Part shown: positions 7,576 to 13,167 of the stretch, one piece after another | Numbering within the stretch: the stretch's first letter is position 1 | Layout of the letters: every line of letters begins with the position of its first letter | The notes under the pieces: generated by a model | The model's database searches: none | The model's input: only the letters and a program-made list of their open reading frames with translations | What the model was told of the DNA's origin: nothing | NCBI GenBank assembly: GCA_900553265.1 | Contig: USDD01000075.1 | Span: 1-13,167 of the forward strand | Source: an uncultured Eubacteriales bacterium | GTDB lineage: Bacteria > Bacillota > Clostridia > Christensenellales > Aristaeellaceae | Length of the DNA stretch: 13,167 bases | Direction: 5' to 3' | Position numbers and translations under genes: made by a program

Positions 7576-7977
7576 ATGAGCGGCATCTACGGCATCCATC
7601 ACCTGTGCGTCAACACCCGGAATATGGACGAGAGCCTGGCGTTTTATCAGGATCTGATGGGCTTTTCGCTGCTGGGGCGCGAGCGCTGCGCCTTCGGCGA
7701 ATACGCCATGCTGCGGCTGGGCGAATCCCGGCTGGAGCTGATTCAGCCGAAGGATCCGGACGAAAACAGCTTCGGCAACCGCGGCTCCCTGACGCATTTC
7801 GGGCTGGCGGTGCGGAATATCGACGAAACCGTCGCCGGCCTTCGGGCAAAGGGCGTGAAGTTCCTGTCCGAAGAAATTGTGGATTGCGACGAGCCCATGG
7901 GCGGGCTCCGGGCAATCTCCCTTCTTGGCCCCAGTCAGGAAGCCATCAACCTCTACGAGTTCAAACGAGAATTTTGA
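7576..7977 (+). CDS. VOC-superfamily (glyoxalase/bleomycin-resistance fold) metalloprotein
   Basis: The 133-aa protein is one complete VOC unit made of two beta-alpha-beta-beta-beta halves. The four metal ligands are all in the expected places: His9 (in GIHHLCV), Glu54 (LELIQP), His74 (LTHFGLAV) and Glu128 (NLYEF), the H-E-H-E set of lyases and isomerases such as glyoxalase I and methylmalonyl-CoA epimerase. A catalytic divalent-metal enzyme is therefore likely, rather than a binding protein. The substrate is unknown. Its place between the transporter and deoC suggests an isomerase, epimerase or lyase acting on the imported sugar or its breakdown product, or removal of a toxic oxoaldehyde. 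GAGGAGG precedes the start. Confidence 0.88.
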   Translation: MSGIYGIHHLCVNTRNMDESLAFYQDLMGFSLLGRERCAFGEYAMLRLGESRLELIQPKDPDENSFGNRGSLTHFGLAVRNIDETVAGLRAKGVKFLSEEIVDCDEPMGGLRAISLLGPSQEAINLYEFKREF

Positions 7978-7993
7978 AGGAGAGAAAGAGATC

Positions 7994-8644
7994 ATGAAAG
8001 CAAGCGAACTGGCAAAATACATTGACCATACCCTGCTCAAGCCCGACGCCACCGCGGCGCAGATTCGCAAGCTCTGCGACGAGGCGAAGACCTACCGCTT
8101 CGCGTCCGTGTGCGTCAATCCCTGCCGAATCGCGCTGGCGGCCCAGGAACTGGCCGGCACCGACGTCGCGCCCTGCTGCGTGGTGGGCTTTCCCCTCGGC
8201 GCGATTCCCACGGAGAGCAAGGCGGCGGAAACCCGCGTGGCCGTGAAGAATGGCGCCCGGGAGGTGGACATGGTCATCAACATCGGCCAGGCCAAGGACG
8301 GCCAGTGGGACGAGGTGGAGAAGGACATCGCGGCGGTCAAGGAGGCCTGCGGCGACGCGAAGCTCAAGGTCATCATCGAGACCTGCCTGCTGACGGACGA
8401 CGAGAAGGTTCAGGCCTGTCTGGCGGCGAAGCGCGCCAACGCGGATTTCGTCAAGACCTCAACCGGCTTTTCCAAGGGCGGCGCCACGGTGGCGGACGTG
8501 CGCCTGATGCGCAAAACCGTCGGCCCGGACATGGGCGTCAAGGCGGCGGGCGGCGTGCACAACCGCGCCGAGGCCGAGGCCATGATCCAGGCGGGCGCGA
8601 CCCGCATCGGCGCCAGCAGCGGCATCGCCATCGTCACGGAATAA
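7994..8644 (+). CDS. deoC: Deoxyribose-phosphate aldolase (EC 4.1.2.4)
   Basis: The 216-aa protein has the length and sequence of bacterial DERA, a class I aldolase with a TIM barrel that splits 2-deoxyribose-5-phosphate to glyceraldehyde-3-phosphate and acetaldehyde in the cytoplasm. It opens YIDHTLLKPDAT; the proton-relay Asp92 lies in EVDMVINIG, the Schiff-base Lys154 in DFVKTSTGF and the second active-site lysine, Lys183, in MGVKAAGGV; the phosphate-binding end reads RIGASSGIAIV. The start at 7994 follows AAGGAGAG; the longer in-frame version overlaps the VOC gene and has no ribosome binding site. Nothing here makes deoxyribose-1-phosphate (no nucleoside phosphorylase or deoB), so the aldolase seems devoted to an imported sugar rather than to nucleoside salvage. 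Confidence 0.96.
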   Translation: MKASELAKYIDHTLLKPDATAAQIRKLCDEAKTYRFASVCVNPCRIALAAQELAGTDVAPCCVVGFPLGAIPTESKAAETRVAVKNGAREVDMVINIGQAKDGQWDEVEKDIAAVKEACGDAKLKVIIETCLLTDDEKVQACLAAKRANADFVKTSTGFSKGGATVADVRLMRKTVGPDMGVKAAGGVHNRAEAEAMIQAGATRIGASSGIAIVTE

Positions 8645-8656
8645 GAACGTTCAGCC

Positions 8657-8699
8657 GCGCGGGGAGGCGGACGGCCCGAGGCCGGGCGCGGCCCCGCGC
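8657..8699 (+). other. GC-rich stem-loop in the deoC-E1 gap
   Basis: GCGCGGGG (8657-8664) pairs with CCCCGCGC (8692-8699). Between them a second hairpin, CGGCC (8672-8676) with GGCCG (8680-8684), can fold. It is followed by AAAATAAA, not a T-run, so it is not a standard terminator in the plus direction. It may stabilise the 3' end of the upstream message. Confidence 0.5.
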
Positions 8700-8717
8700 A
8701 AAATAAACCGGCGGATT

Positions 8718-8759
8718 CCCCACCCGCGAGGCGCGCCGCGCTTCGCAGTGGGGTTTCTT
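8718..8759 (+). terminator. Terminator-like hairpin between deoC and the E1 gene
   Basis: CCCCAC (8718-8723) pairs with GTGGGG (8748-8753). Inside it GCGAGGCGC (8726-8734) pairs with GCGCTTCGC (8738-8746) with one wobble and a 3-base loop. The tail TTTCTT follows directly. The long stem with a moderate T-tract would lower read-through into the E1 gene. I see no clear separate promoter for that gene, so it probably depends on this read-through. Confidence 0.6.
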
Positions 8760-8789
8760 GCGGAGCGAGGAGCACTGGGAGGAAGCACA

Positions 8790-11249
8790 ATGGCAAAGCA
8801 GATTTTTATCGATCCGGCGGAGCGCCGCAAACCGTCCTTTGAGCGCTTCGAGGACGTTCCGGTCAATCAGTACCAGAAGCGCATGGCGGATGTGCGGGAT
8901 TCCTTCACCGATCAGGAGCTGAAGGAGATCTTTCACGACATGCTGGCCATCCGCACCTTTGAGACCATGTTGCAGGATCTGCGCCTGACGGGCAAGTACA
9001 GCGGCGTGGAATACACCTATTCCGGCCCGGCGCACCTGTGCATCGGTCAGGAATGCGCCGCCGTGGGTCAGGCGTTTGCGCTGAATGAAAACGACTTCAT
9101 CTTCGGCACCCATCGCGGACATGGCGAGCTGATTGCCAAGGGCCTGCGCACCATTCGCCTGCTCAATGACGGGCAGCTCGAGGCCATCATGGAGCAGTCC
9201 TGCGCGGGCGCGCAGCTGGAGGTGGTGCGCAAGGGCTTCAGCGGCGGCGTGAAGGAACTGGCGCAGCGCTTCTTCCTGTACGGCGTCATGGCGGAAATCT
9301 TTGGCCGCAAGACGGGCTTTGCGGAGGGTCTGGGCAATTCCATGCACGCCTTCTTCATTCCCTTCGGCATCTATCCCAACAACGCCATCGTCGGCGGCTC
9401 TGCGCCCATCGCCACGGGGGCTGCGCTGTTCAAGAAGGTGGCGAAGCAGCCGGGCATCTGCGTGGCCAACGCCGGCGACGGCTCCGTGGGCTGCGGCCCG
9501 GTCTGGGAATCCATGAACTTTGCGTCCATGGATCAGCTGCACACGCTGTGGGACGACAAGGGCGGACTGCCGGTGCTGTTCAATTTCGTCAACAACGGCT
9601 ACGGCATGGGCGGTCAGACCTGCGGCGAGACCATGGCGTTCAACGTGCTGGCCCGCATCGGCGCGGGCATCAATCCCGACCAGATGCACGCCGAGCGCGT
9701 GGACGGCTTCAATGTCTTCGCGGTGATCGACGGCGTGCGCCGCAAGAAGGAGCTGCTGCTCAGGGGCGAGGGCCCGGCGCTGCTGGACGTGGTGACCTAT
9801 CGCTTCTGCGGCCACTCCACCTCCGACGCCAATCCCAACCGCACCCGGGAGGAGATCGACGCGTGGACGGCGCAGGATGCGCTGGCGGATTATCAGCGCC
9901 AGATGCTGGAGAACGGCGTGATGACGGCCGCAGAGATCGAGGGCATGAAGGAGGAAGTCGCCCAGCTGAACTTCGCCATGTTCCAGCTGGCGGTGGATCC
10001 CGGGCTTTCGCCGAGAATGGATCTCCGCGCGCATCCGGAAGAGATCGAAAAGCACATGTTCTCCAACCAGCGCGTTCCGGCGCTCTCCGGCGGCGCGCCC
10101 CGGGTCTGGGGAGCGCTGGAGGACAATCCCCGCTGGAAGCAGGTGCGCAGGCGCGGCCGCTTCGGCGTGGAGAACGGCGTGGAGCTCTCTCCCGGCGCGG
10201 TCTATCAGATTCGCGACGCGATCTTCGAGGCGATGCTGGAGGCCTTCTACCGCGACCCCACGCTGGTTTCCTTCGGCGAGGATCTGCGCGACTGGGGCAG
10301 CGCTTACGGCGCGTACAAGGGACTGGAAAAGTCCGTTCCCTATGAGCGGCTGTTCAACGCGCCCATCTCCGAATCGGCCATCATCTCCGCCTCCGTGGGC
10401 TACGCCATGCTGGGCGGACGCGCGGCGCCGGAGCTGATGTACTGCGACTTCCTCGGCCGCGCAGGCGACGAGGTGCTCAATCAGCTGGCCAAGTGGCAGG
10501 GCATGACCGCCGGACAGCTGAAGATGCCGGTGCTGGTGCGCATGGGCGTGGGTTCCAAGTACGGCGCGCAGCATTCTCAGGACTGGTCGTCCCTGTGCGC
10601 CCATGTGCCGGGCCTGAAGGTGATCTATCCCGTCACGCCCTACGACATGAAGGGCCTGCTCAACTCCGCGCTGACCGGAACCGATCCGGTGATGTGCCTG
10701 GAGTGCCAGTCGCTGTACGGTAAGGGCGAGTTCTTCCACGAGGGCGGCGTGCCGACGGATTACTACGAGATTCCCATCGGCGAACCCGACGTCAAGCGCC
10801 GGGGCAGGGATCTGACCATTCTGACCATCGGCCCGACGCTCTACCGCGCGCTGGACGCGGCGAAGCGCTTCCAGTCCGAATTCGGCATAGAGTGCGAGGT
10901 CATCGACGCCCGCAGCATCGTGCCGTTCAACTACGCGCCGGTGCTGGAGTCCGTCCGGAAGACCGGCCGCATCATCATCGCCAGCGATGCGTGCCAGCGC
11001 GGCTCCATCATCAACGATTTTGCGGAGAATATCTCCCAGATGGCCTTTGACGATCTGGACGCGCCGGTGACGGTGCTGGGCGCGCGCAATTGGATCACGC
11101 CGGTCTACGAGCTGGAGAAGGACTTCTTCCCCCAAGCGGACTGGTTCCTGGATGCGTACCATCAGCGCATCTGCCCGCTGCCCAATTACACGCCCACCCA
11201 TGGGTTCACGGCCGCGGAGGATCTGCGCCGCGGACAGCTGGGCGTCTGA
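8790..11249 (+). CDS. Fused alpha+beta E1 component, thiamine-diphosphate-dependent 2-oxoacid/acetoin dehydrogenase-like
   Basis: The 819-aa protein joins two subunits that are separate in most acetoin, branched-chain and Gram-positive pyruvate dehydrogenases. Residues about 40-400 are E1-alpha: THRGHGE (107-113), the ThDP/Mg motif from AGDGS (228-232) to VNNGYGMG (267-274), and YRFCGHSTSD (337-346). Residues about 410-465 are a linker. Residues about 465-815 are E1-beta: VSFGEDL with the catalytic-type Glu497, FNAPISESAI (522-531), GAQHSQDW (592-599) and HVPGLKVIYPVTPYDMKGLL. ThDP would activate a 2-oxoacid or acyloin donor. No E2 or E3 gene follows, so it may act alone as a carboligase or acyloin-cleaving enzyme, or use complexes coded elsewhere. 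GGGAGG lies 6 bases before the start at 8790; an in-frame ATG at 8748 lies in the terminator hairpin and is rejected. The substrate is unknown. Confidence 0.9.
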   Translation: MAKQIFIDPAERRKPSFERFEDVPVNQYQKRMADVRDSFTDQELKEIFHDMLAIRTFETMLQDLRLTGKYSGVEYTYSGPAHLCIGQECAAVGQAFALNENDFIFGTHRGHGELIAKGLRTIRLLNDGQLEAIMEQSCAGAQLEVVRKGFSGGVKELAQRFFLYGVMAEIFGRKTGFAEGLGNSMHAFFIPFGIYPNNAIVGGSAPIATGAALFKKVAKQPGICVANAGDGSVGCGPVWESMNFASMDQLHTLWDDKGGLPVLFNFVNNGYGMGGQTCGETMAFNVLARIGAGINPDQMHAERVDGFNVFAVIDGVRRKKELLLRGEGPALLDVVTYRFCGHSTSDANPNRTREEIDAWTAQDALADYQRQMLENGVMTAAEIEGMKEEVAQLNFAMFQLAVDPGLSPRMDLRAHPEEIEKHMFSNQRVPALSGGAPRVWGALEDNPRWKQVRRRGRFGVENGVELSPGAVYQIRDAIFEAMLEAFYRDPTLVSFGEDLRDWGSAYGAYKGLEKSVPYERLFNAPISESAIISASVGYAMLGGRAAPELMYCDFLGRAGDEVLNQLAKWQGMTAGQLKMPVLVRMGVGSKYGAQHSQDWSSLCAHVPGLKVIYPVTPYDMKGLLNSALTGTDPVMCLECQSLYGKGEFFHEGGVPTDYYEIPIGEPDVKRRGRDLTILTIGPTLYRALDAAKRFQSEFGIECEVIDARSIVPFNYAPVLESVRKTGRIIIASDACQRGSIINDFAENISQMAFDDLDAPVTVLGARNWITPVYELEKDFFPQADWFLDAYHQRICPLPNYTPTHGFTAAEDLRRGQLGV

Positions 11250-11253
11250 GGCG

Positions 11254-11300
11254 AAAAAAAGCCCGTGGAAAGGCCGTTTGGCGATCCACGGGCTTTTCCA
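11254..11300. terminator. Bidirectional terminator between the E1 gene and the larC remnant
   Basis: AAAAGCCCGTGGA (11257-11269) pairs perfectly with TCCACGGGCTTTT (11285-11297). The plus strand ends with TTTT, the minus strand with an uninterrupted T7. It closes both convergent transcripts, the E1 gene from the left and larC from the right. Confidence 0.9.
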
Positions 11301-11315
11301 TGCCCATCTGCGGAC

Positions 11316-11887
11316 TCAGAGCTCCCTTTGGAGGGCGTCCATGACATCGGAAAGGGGGATTCCCCGCTGCCGGGCGATGGCGTCGTCGTCATCGTATTCG
11401 GGCTTGCTCCGGCTCAGGCCAAAGCCCTCGGCGCGCTTCACGCGCACGTCGCCCATGGAGGTGGCGACGGTCTCCACCCGGGGATCGAGGGCATAGCGCT
11501 CCTGAACGGATTTGCGCACGCCCAGCGTGGTGGTGTGCATGAGCATCAGCCGGACGAACTTTTCCGCGTCCGCTTCGGGGCACAGGTAAGTCAGCATCGT
11601 CGCCGAGCGATTCCTTTTCATGAAAATTGGCTTGGCGAAGACGTCCAGCGCCCCCCCGTGTCCAGCAGCGCGCCCATGGCGAAGCCCATGGTCTCCGGGG
11701 TCATGTCGTCCAGATTGCACCTCAGCTCCGCGATGCGCGGCAGCCGGCGCGGGGCGTCGCCCCAAAACGCCCGCAGACAGTTGGCCGCCGGGAAATCCTT
11801 TTTGCCCATGCCGTAGCCGGTGCGGTCGGCGCTCAGCGTCGGCAGGGATCCGAATTCGTCGGCGAATGGCCTGCCGGCCTCAGGCTG
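11316..11887 (-). pseudogene. larC: larC 3' part: nickel-pincer cofactor nickel-inserting protein, 5'-truncated and with a -1 frame change
   Basis: LarC inserts nickel into the pincer nucleotide cofactor of lactate racemase in a CTP-dependent step. Here about 190 C-terminal residues remain, in two frames. Frame A (11887 to 11618) reads ADEFGSLPTLSADRTGYGMG and KKDFPAANCLRAF, then ELRCNLDDMTPETMGFAMGALLDTGG, split here: ELRCNLDDMT plus PETMGFAMGALL plus DTGG, and then stops soon at 11618. Frame B takes over at 11651-11657 as ALDVFAKPIFMKRNRS and continues about 110 residues to the stop at 11316, giving the LarC2-type end. The switch falls on a G7 run phased as G_GGG_GGG. The N-terminal half is missing: an in-frame stop at 11888-11890 lies at the edge of the IS-like end. 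Family knowledge: Lactiplantibacillus plantarum larC is itself split into larC1 and larC2 joined by programmed frameshifting. Confidence 0.85.
11651..11657 (-). other. G7 slippery heptamer at the larC frame switch
   Basis: Read on the minus strand in the larC1 frame this is ACG_GGG_GGG_CGC, so the seven Gs form a phased X_XXY_YYZ heptamer. A one-base backward slip gives GCG CTG GAC GTC (Ala-Leu-Asp-Val), which restores the conserved LarC sequence. Without slippage translation ends 10 codons later. It could be programmed, a real inactivating mutation, or a homopolymer sequencing error. Confidence 0.6.
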
Positions 11888-11927
11888 TCAAAAAAAGGTC
11901 GCCAAAGGCGGCCTTTTCTGATATAAT
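11880..11927 (+). mobile_element. Probable IS end with a read-through-blocking hairpin and a -10 box
   Basis: LarC similarity ends around 11866-11885 and GGCTGTCAAAAAAAGG begins at 11883, consistent with an IS terminus inserted in larC. AAAAGGTCGCC (11893-11903) pairs with GGCGGCCTTTT (11907-11917), a small hairpin with T/A tails that would stop transcription entering from outside. TATAAT at 11922-11927 lies just before the transposase start with no good -35 box. The exact boundary and the other terminal repeat are not visible. Confidence 0.5.
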
Positions 11928-11937
11928 AGCGGCGGTA

Positions 11938-12231
11938 ATGAAAAAAACAAAGCAGCGGCAGGCAATCGAGATGCTATGTGTGGACATGTTGGTGCCGCAG
12001 GAGCATCTGCTGCGGAAGATCGACGCAGCGGTGGATTTTACGCACATCTATGAGCTTGTGGAGGATTTATACTGCGAGGACAACGGCCGGCCAGGCTGCG
12101 ACCCGGTGGTATTGTTCAAGCTGGTGCTGATCCAGCATCTGTTCGGGATCCGTTCGCTGCGTCAGACCATGCGGGACGCAGAAGTGAACGTGGCGTATCG
12201 CTGGTTTCTGGGGTATACGCAGAGCCGATAA
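11938..12231 (+). pseudogene. IS1182-like transposase, N-terminal stub
   Basis: The 97-residue open frame begins MKKTKQRQAIEMLCVDMLVP. It contains the DUF772-type transposase N-terminal domain: HLLRKIDAAVDFTHIYELV, GRPGCDPVVLFKLVLIQHLF, GIRSLRQTMRDAEVNVAYRW and FLGY. This domain precedes the DDE catalytic core in full-length proteins of about 450-550 residues. Here homology stops at FLGY, and the frame runs directly into the stem of a host terminator (12221 on) and ends at TAA 12229-12231. The catalytic core is lost, so it cannot transpose by itself. No ribosome binding site is visible; the -10 box is only about 10 bases upstream, implying a nearly leaderless message. The start could also be a later ATG at 11971 or 11986. 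Confidence 0.85.
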
Positions 12232-12273
12232 TCCGTAAGCCAATAGGCCGCACGGGTTATCGGCTCTCTTTTT
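12221..12273 (+). terminator. Strong rho-independent terminator at the deletion junction
   Basis: AGAGCCGATAATCCGT (12221-12236) pairs with ACGGGTTATCGGCTCT (12252-12267) with one G-U wobble and a 15-base loop, followed by CTTTTTG. Because the transposase stub reads into its 5' arm, this terminator probably belonged to another gene now deleted, not to the IS. Confidence 0.85.
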
Positions 12274-12329
12274 GTTTCCCTTTGACGTGTCATTTCAGCT
12301 TGTCCGCGCTCATGCACAGGTCTATGTAG

Positions 12330-12864
12330 CGTATATAAACTGATCATCCCCAACCGCGAGGTGCAGGAAGTTTTCATCTTCCAGATTCAGGAATGGTTCA
12401 AGGAAACGGTTGTCCAAGACGAAAAGCCCATGCAGGCGTTCTGTCAGGCGTTTCTGGATGGAAACGCGGAGGAAATCCAGAAGCGATTAACGGTAATCCT
12501 CGGAAAAATGATCAGCATACTGGACACAAAAGCGAAGGACGACCAGAAGGAAAACTTCTATCACGGACTGCTGCTGGGGCTCCTGCGGAGCGAACCAAAC
12601 TGGCTGATTCTGTCCAATGCGGAATCAGGCGATGGATTCAGCGATATCCTTATCGAGCCGGAGGATCCGGATGCGGGTATCGTGATTGAGGTAAAATACT
12701 CACCGACGCTGGCAGGGATGGAAAGCGTGTGCGTAACAGCGCTGGAGCAGATTAAGAGCAAGCGCTACGACGAGCGATTGCGCAACGAAGGTCGGGAGAA
12801 TGTCACAGCGTTTGGTATCGCTTTCTGCAAGAAGCGCTGCAGGGTAGTTTTTGAGAAGCTATAA
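12330..12864 (+). pseudogene. C-terminal remnant of an AAA-ATPase / PD-(D/E)XK nuclease-domain protein (PDDEXK_9)
   Basis: The frame becomes recognisable at SVYKLIIPNREVQEVF (from about 12330), the linker that normally follows the AAA-ATPase region (PF09820-type) in proteins of roughly 520-580 aa. The rest is the C-terminal nuclease-like domain (PF08011-type): FYHGLLLGLL, GDGFSDILIEP with the acidic motif residue, IVIEVKYSPT with the E-x-K core, and a YAVAFAGK-like end here reading VTAFGIAFCKKRC. The whole ATPase half is absent, and the frame upstream is closed by a stop at 12283-12285, so the gene is truncated at its 5' side. A GTG at 12361 gives a 167-aa open frame, but no ribosome binding site precedes it. 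The role of this family is unclear; it is abundant in gut Clostridia and Bacteroidetes. Confidence 0.8.
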
Positions 12865-12872
12865 AGGGTGTG

Positions 12873-12930
12873 CAAGGGGTGCGCAAAAGGGGTGCAAACT
12901 GCACTCCCTGCATCCCCTTATTCTATTTCG
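12873..12930 (+). terminator. Hairpin after the PDDEXK_9 remnant
   Basis: Three GGGGTGCA-like direct repeats (from 12866 to 12898) face the complementary CTGCACTCCCTGCATCCCCTT (12899-12919). AAGGGGTGC can pair with GCATCCCCTT, and an inner GGGGTGCA with TGCACTCC. A T-rich tail (TTATTCTATTT) follows. It is probably the original terminator of the truncated gene. Confidence 0.55.
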
Positions 12931-12962
12931 TAACTTGTATCATTATATAGGTGGAGACACAT

Positions 12963-13005
12963 AAAAGGACTGAAACTTTGATACAAGGTTTCAGTCTTTT
13001 TCTTT
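12963..13005 (+). terminator. Second hairpin terminator with a T-rich tail
   Basis: ACTGAAAC (12969-12976) pairs with GTTTCAGT (12988-12995), extended outward by AAAAG against CTTTTT with one bulged base, and followed by CTTTTTCTTT. No gene directly precedes it. It could be bidirectional. Confidence 0.65.
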
Positions 13006-13167
13006 ATGTTCTTGCAGAATCCTAATGCGAAACGTTGAATGCACCCGGGAATATGCAGTTTTGCCCTTCCGATAAGGTACAATAAGTTGCGCAAATTCCA
13101 GAACAGGAGGATTGAAAACAGTCCCCAAAACAAGGGACAAGGTCAGCGTCATCTGGTAGAATGAAGT
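13006..13167. other. No recognisable gene; isolated AGGAGG near the right edge
   Basis: Together with the two hairpins, 12865-13167 is a gene-free stretch. From 13006 I see no coding similarity. AGGAGG at 13105-13110 is followed too closely by a TTG (13112) that gives only 15 codons, and by an ATG at 13161 that is too far away. A gene may begin beyond the window. Confidence 0.5.

Noticed and set aside
8634..11201. 855-codon open frame antisense to the E1 gene, and shorter ones opposite the other genes
   Set aside because: Long antisense frames are expected opposite G+C-rich codons with few stops in that phase; the sequences are low-complexity His/Arg/Ala-rich and lack family motifs and ribosome binding sites.
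11620..11937. Long N-terminal extension of the transposase stub
   Set aside because: It would read antisense through the larC remnant; the family's N-terminus begins near MKKTKQRQ at 11938.
13056..13083. TACAAT (13078-13083) as a promoter near the right edge
   Set aside because: No acceptable -35 box at 16-18 bp spacing.
12918..13133. Minus-strand frame of 71 codons with a hydrophobic start
   Set aside because: It spans the hairpin at 12963-13005, has no clear ribosome binding site and no recognisable similarity.
13112..13159. Short frame beginning with TTG just after AGGAGG
   Set aside because: Only one base separates the ribosome binding site from the TTG and the frame has 15 codons; a gene further right cannot be judged from this window.
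1..13167. tRNA, rRNA, CRISPR arrays or riboswitches
   Set aside because: No cloverleaf or rRNA-like stretch, no regularly spaced repeats and no recognisable riboswitch core were seen in any gap.

Overview
The window (about 60% G+C) reads like a chromosome segment from an anaerobic Gram-positive bacterium of the Clostridia type. Pointers are the strong AGGAGG-type ribosome binding sites, consensus TTGACA/TATAAT promoters, the signal peptide style, a LarC (nickel-pincer lactate racemase maturation) relic and a PDDEXK_9-type AAA-ATPase relic. Species cannot be named from the sequence.

Layout. 1-230: a probable transposase scrap on the minus strand and a bidirectional terminator. 233-982 (minus): a DeoR-family repressor. 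983-1207: a divergent control region with two near-perfect sigma-A promoters and candidate operators. 1208-8644 (plus): a catabolic operon in the order FGGY sugar kinase, sugar-binding protein, permease 1, double ABC ATPase, permease 2, VOC-fold metalloprotein, deoxyribose-phosphate aldolase (DeoC). 8790-11249 (plus): a fused alpha+beta thiamine-diphosphate E1 dehydrogenase-like protein without visible E2/E3 partners, separated from deoC by a GC-rich hairpin region. 11254-11300: bidirectional terminator. 11316-11887 (minus): 3' part of larC, with a -1 frame change at a G7 slippery heptamer and cut off at its 5' side by the end of an IS1182-like element. 11938-12231 (plus): N-terminal stub of that element's transposase. 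12221-12273: strong terminator. 12330-12864 (plus): C-terminal remnant of an AAA-ATPase/PD-(D/E)XK protein. 12865-13167: terminators and otherwise nothing recognisable.

How the genes may work together (inference). The binding protein, two different permeases and the double ATPase import a sugar or polyol-like solute. The FGGY kinase phosphorylates it, DeoC cleaves a 2-deoxy (or similar) sugar phosphate to glyceraldehyde-3-phosphate plus an aldehyde, and the VOC protein and the ThDP E1 protein process an intermediate or product, for example by joining or oxidising a two-carbon unit. The DeoR protein probably senses a phosphorylated intermediate. The pairing of an FGGY kinase, a VOC protein, DeoC and an orphan fused E1 with a two-permease ABC importer is not a pathway I recognise as described; it resembles the AI-2 lsr operon in architecture but not in protein families. 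The locus is a clean operon flanked on both sides by degraded mobile-element and gene remnants, which suggests a plastic accessory region.
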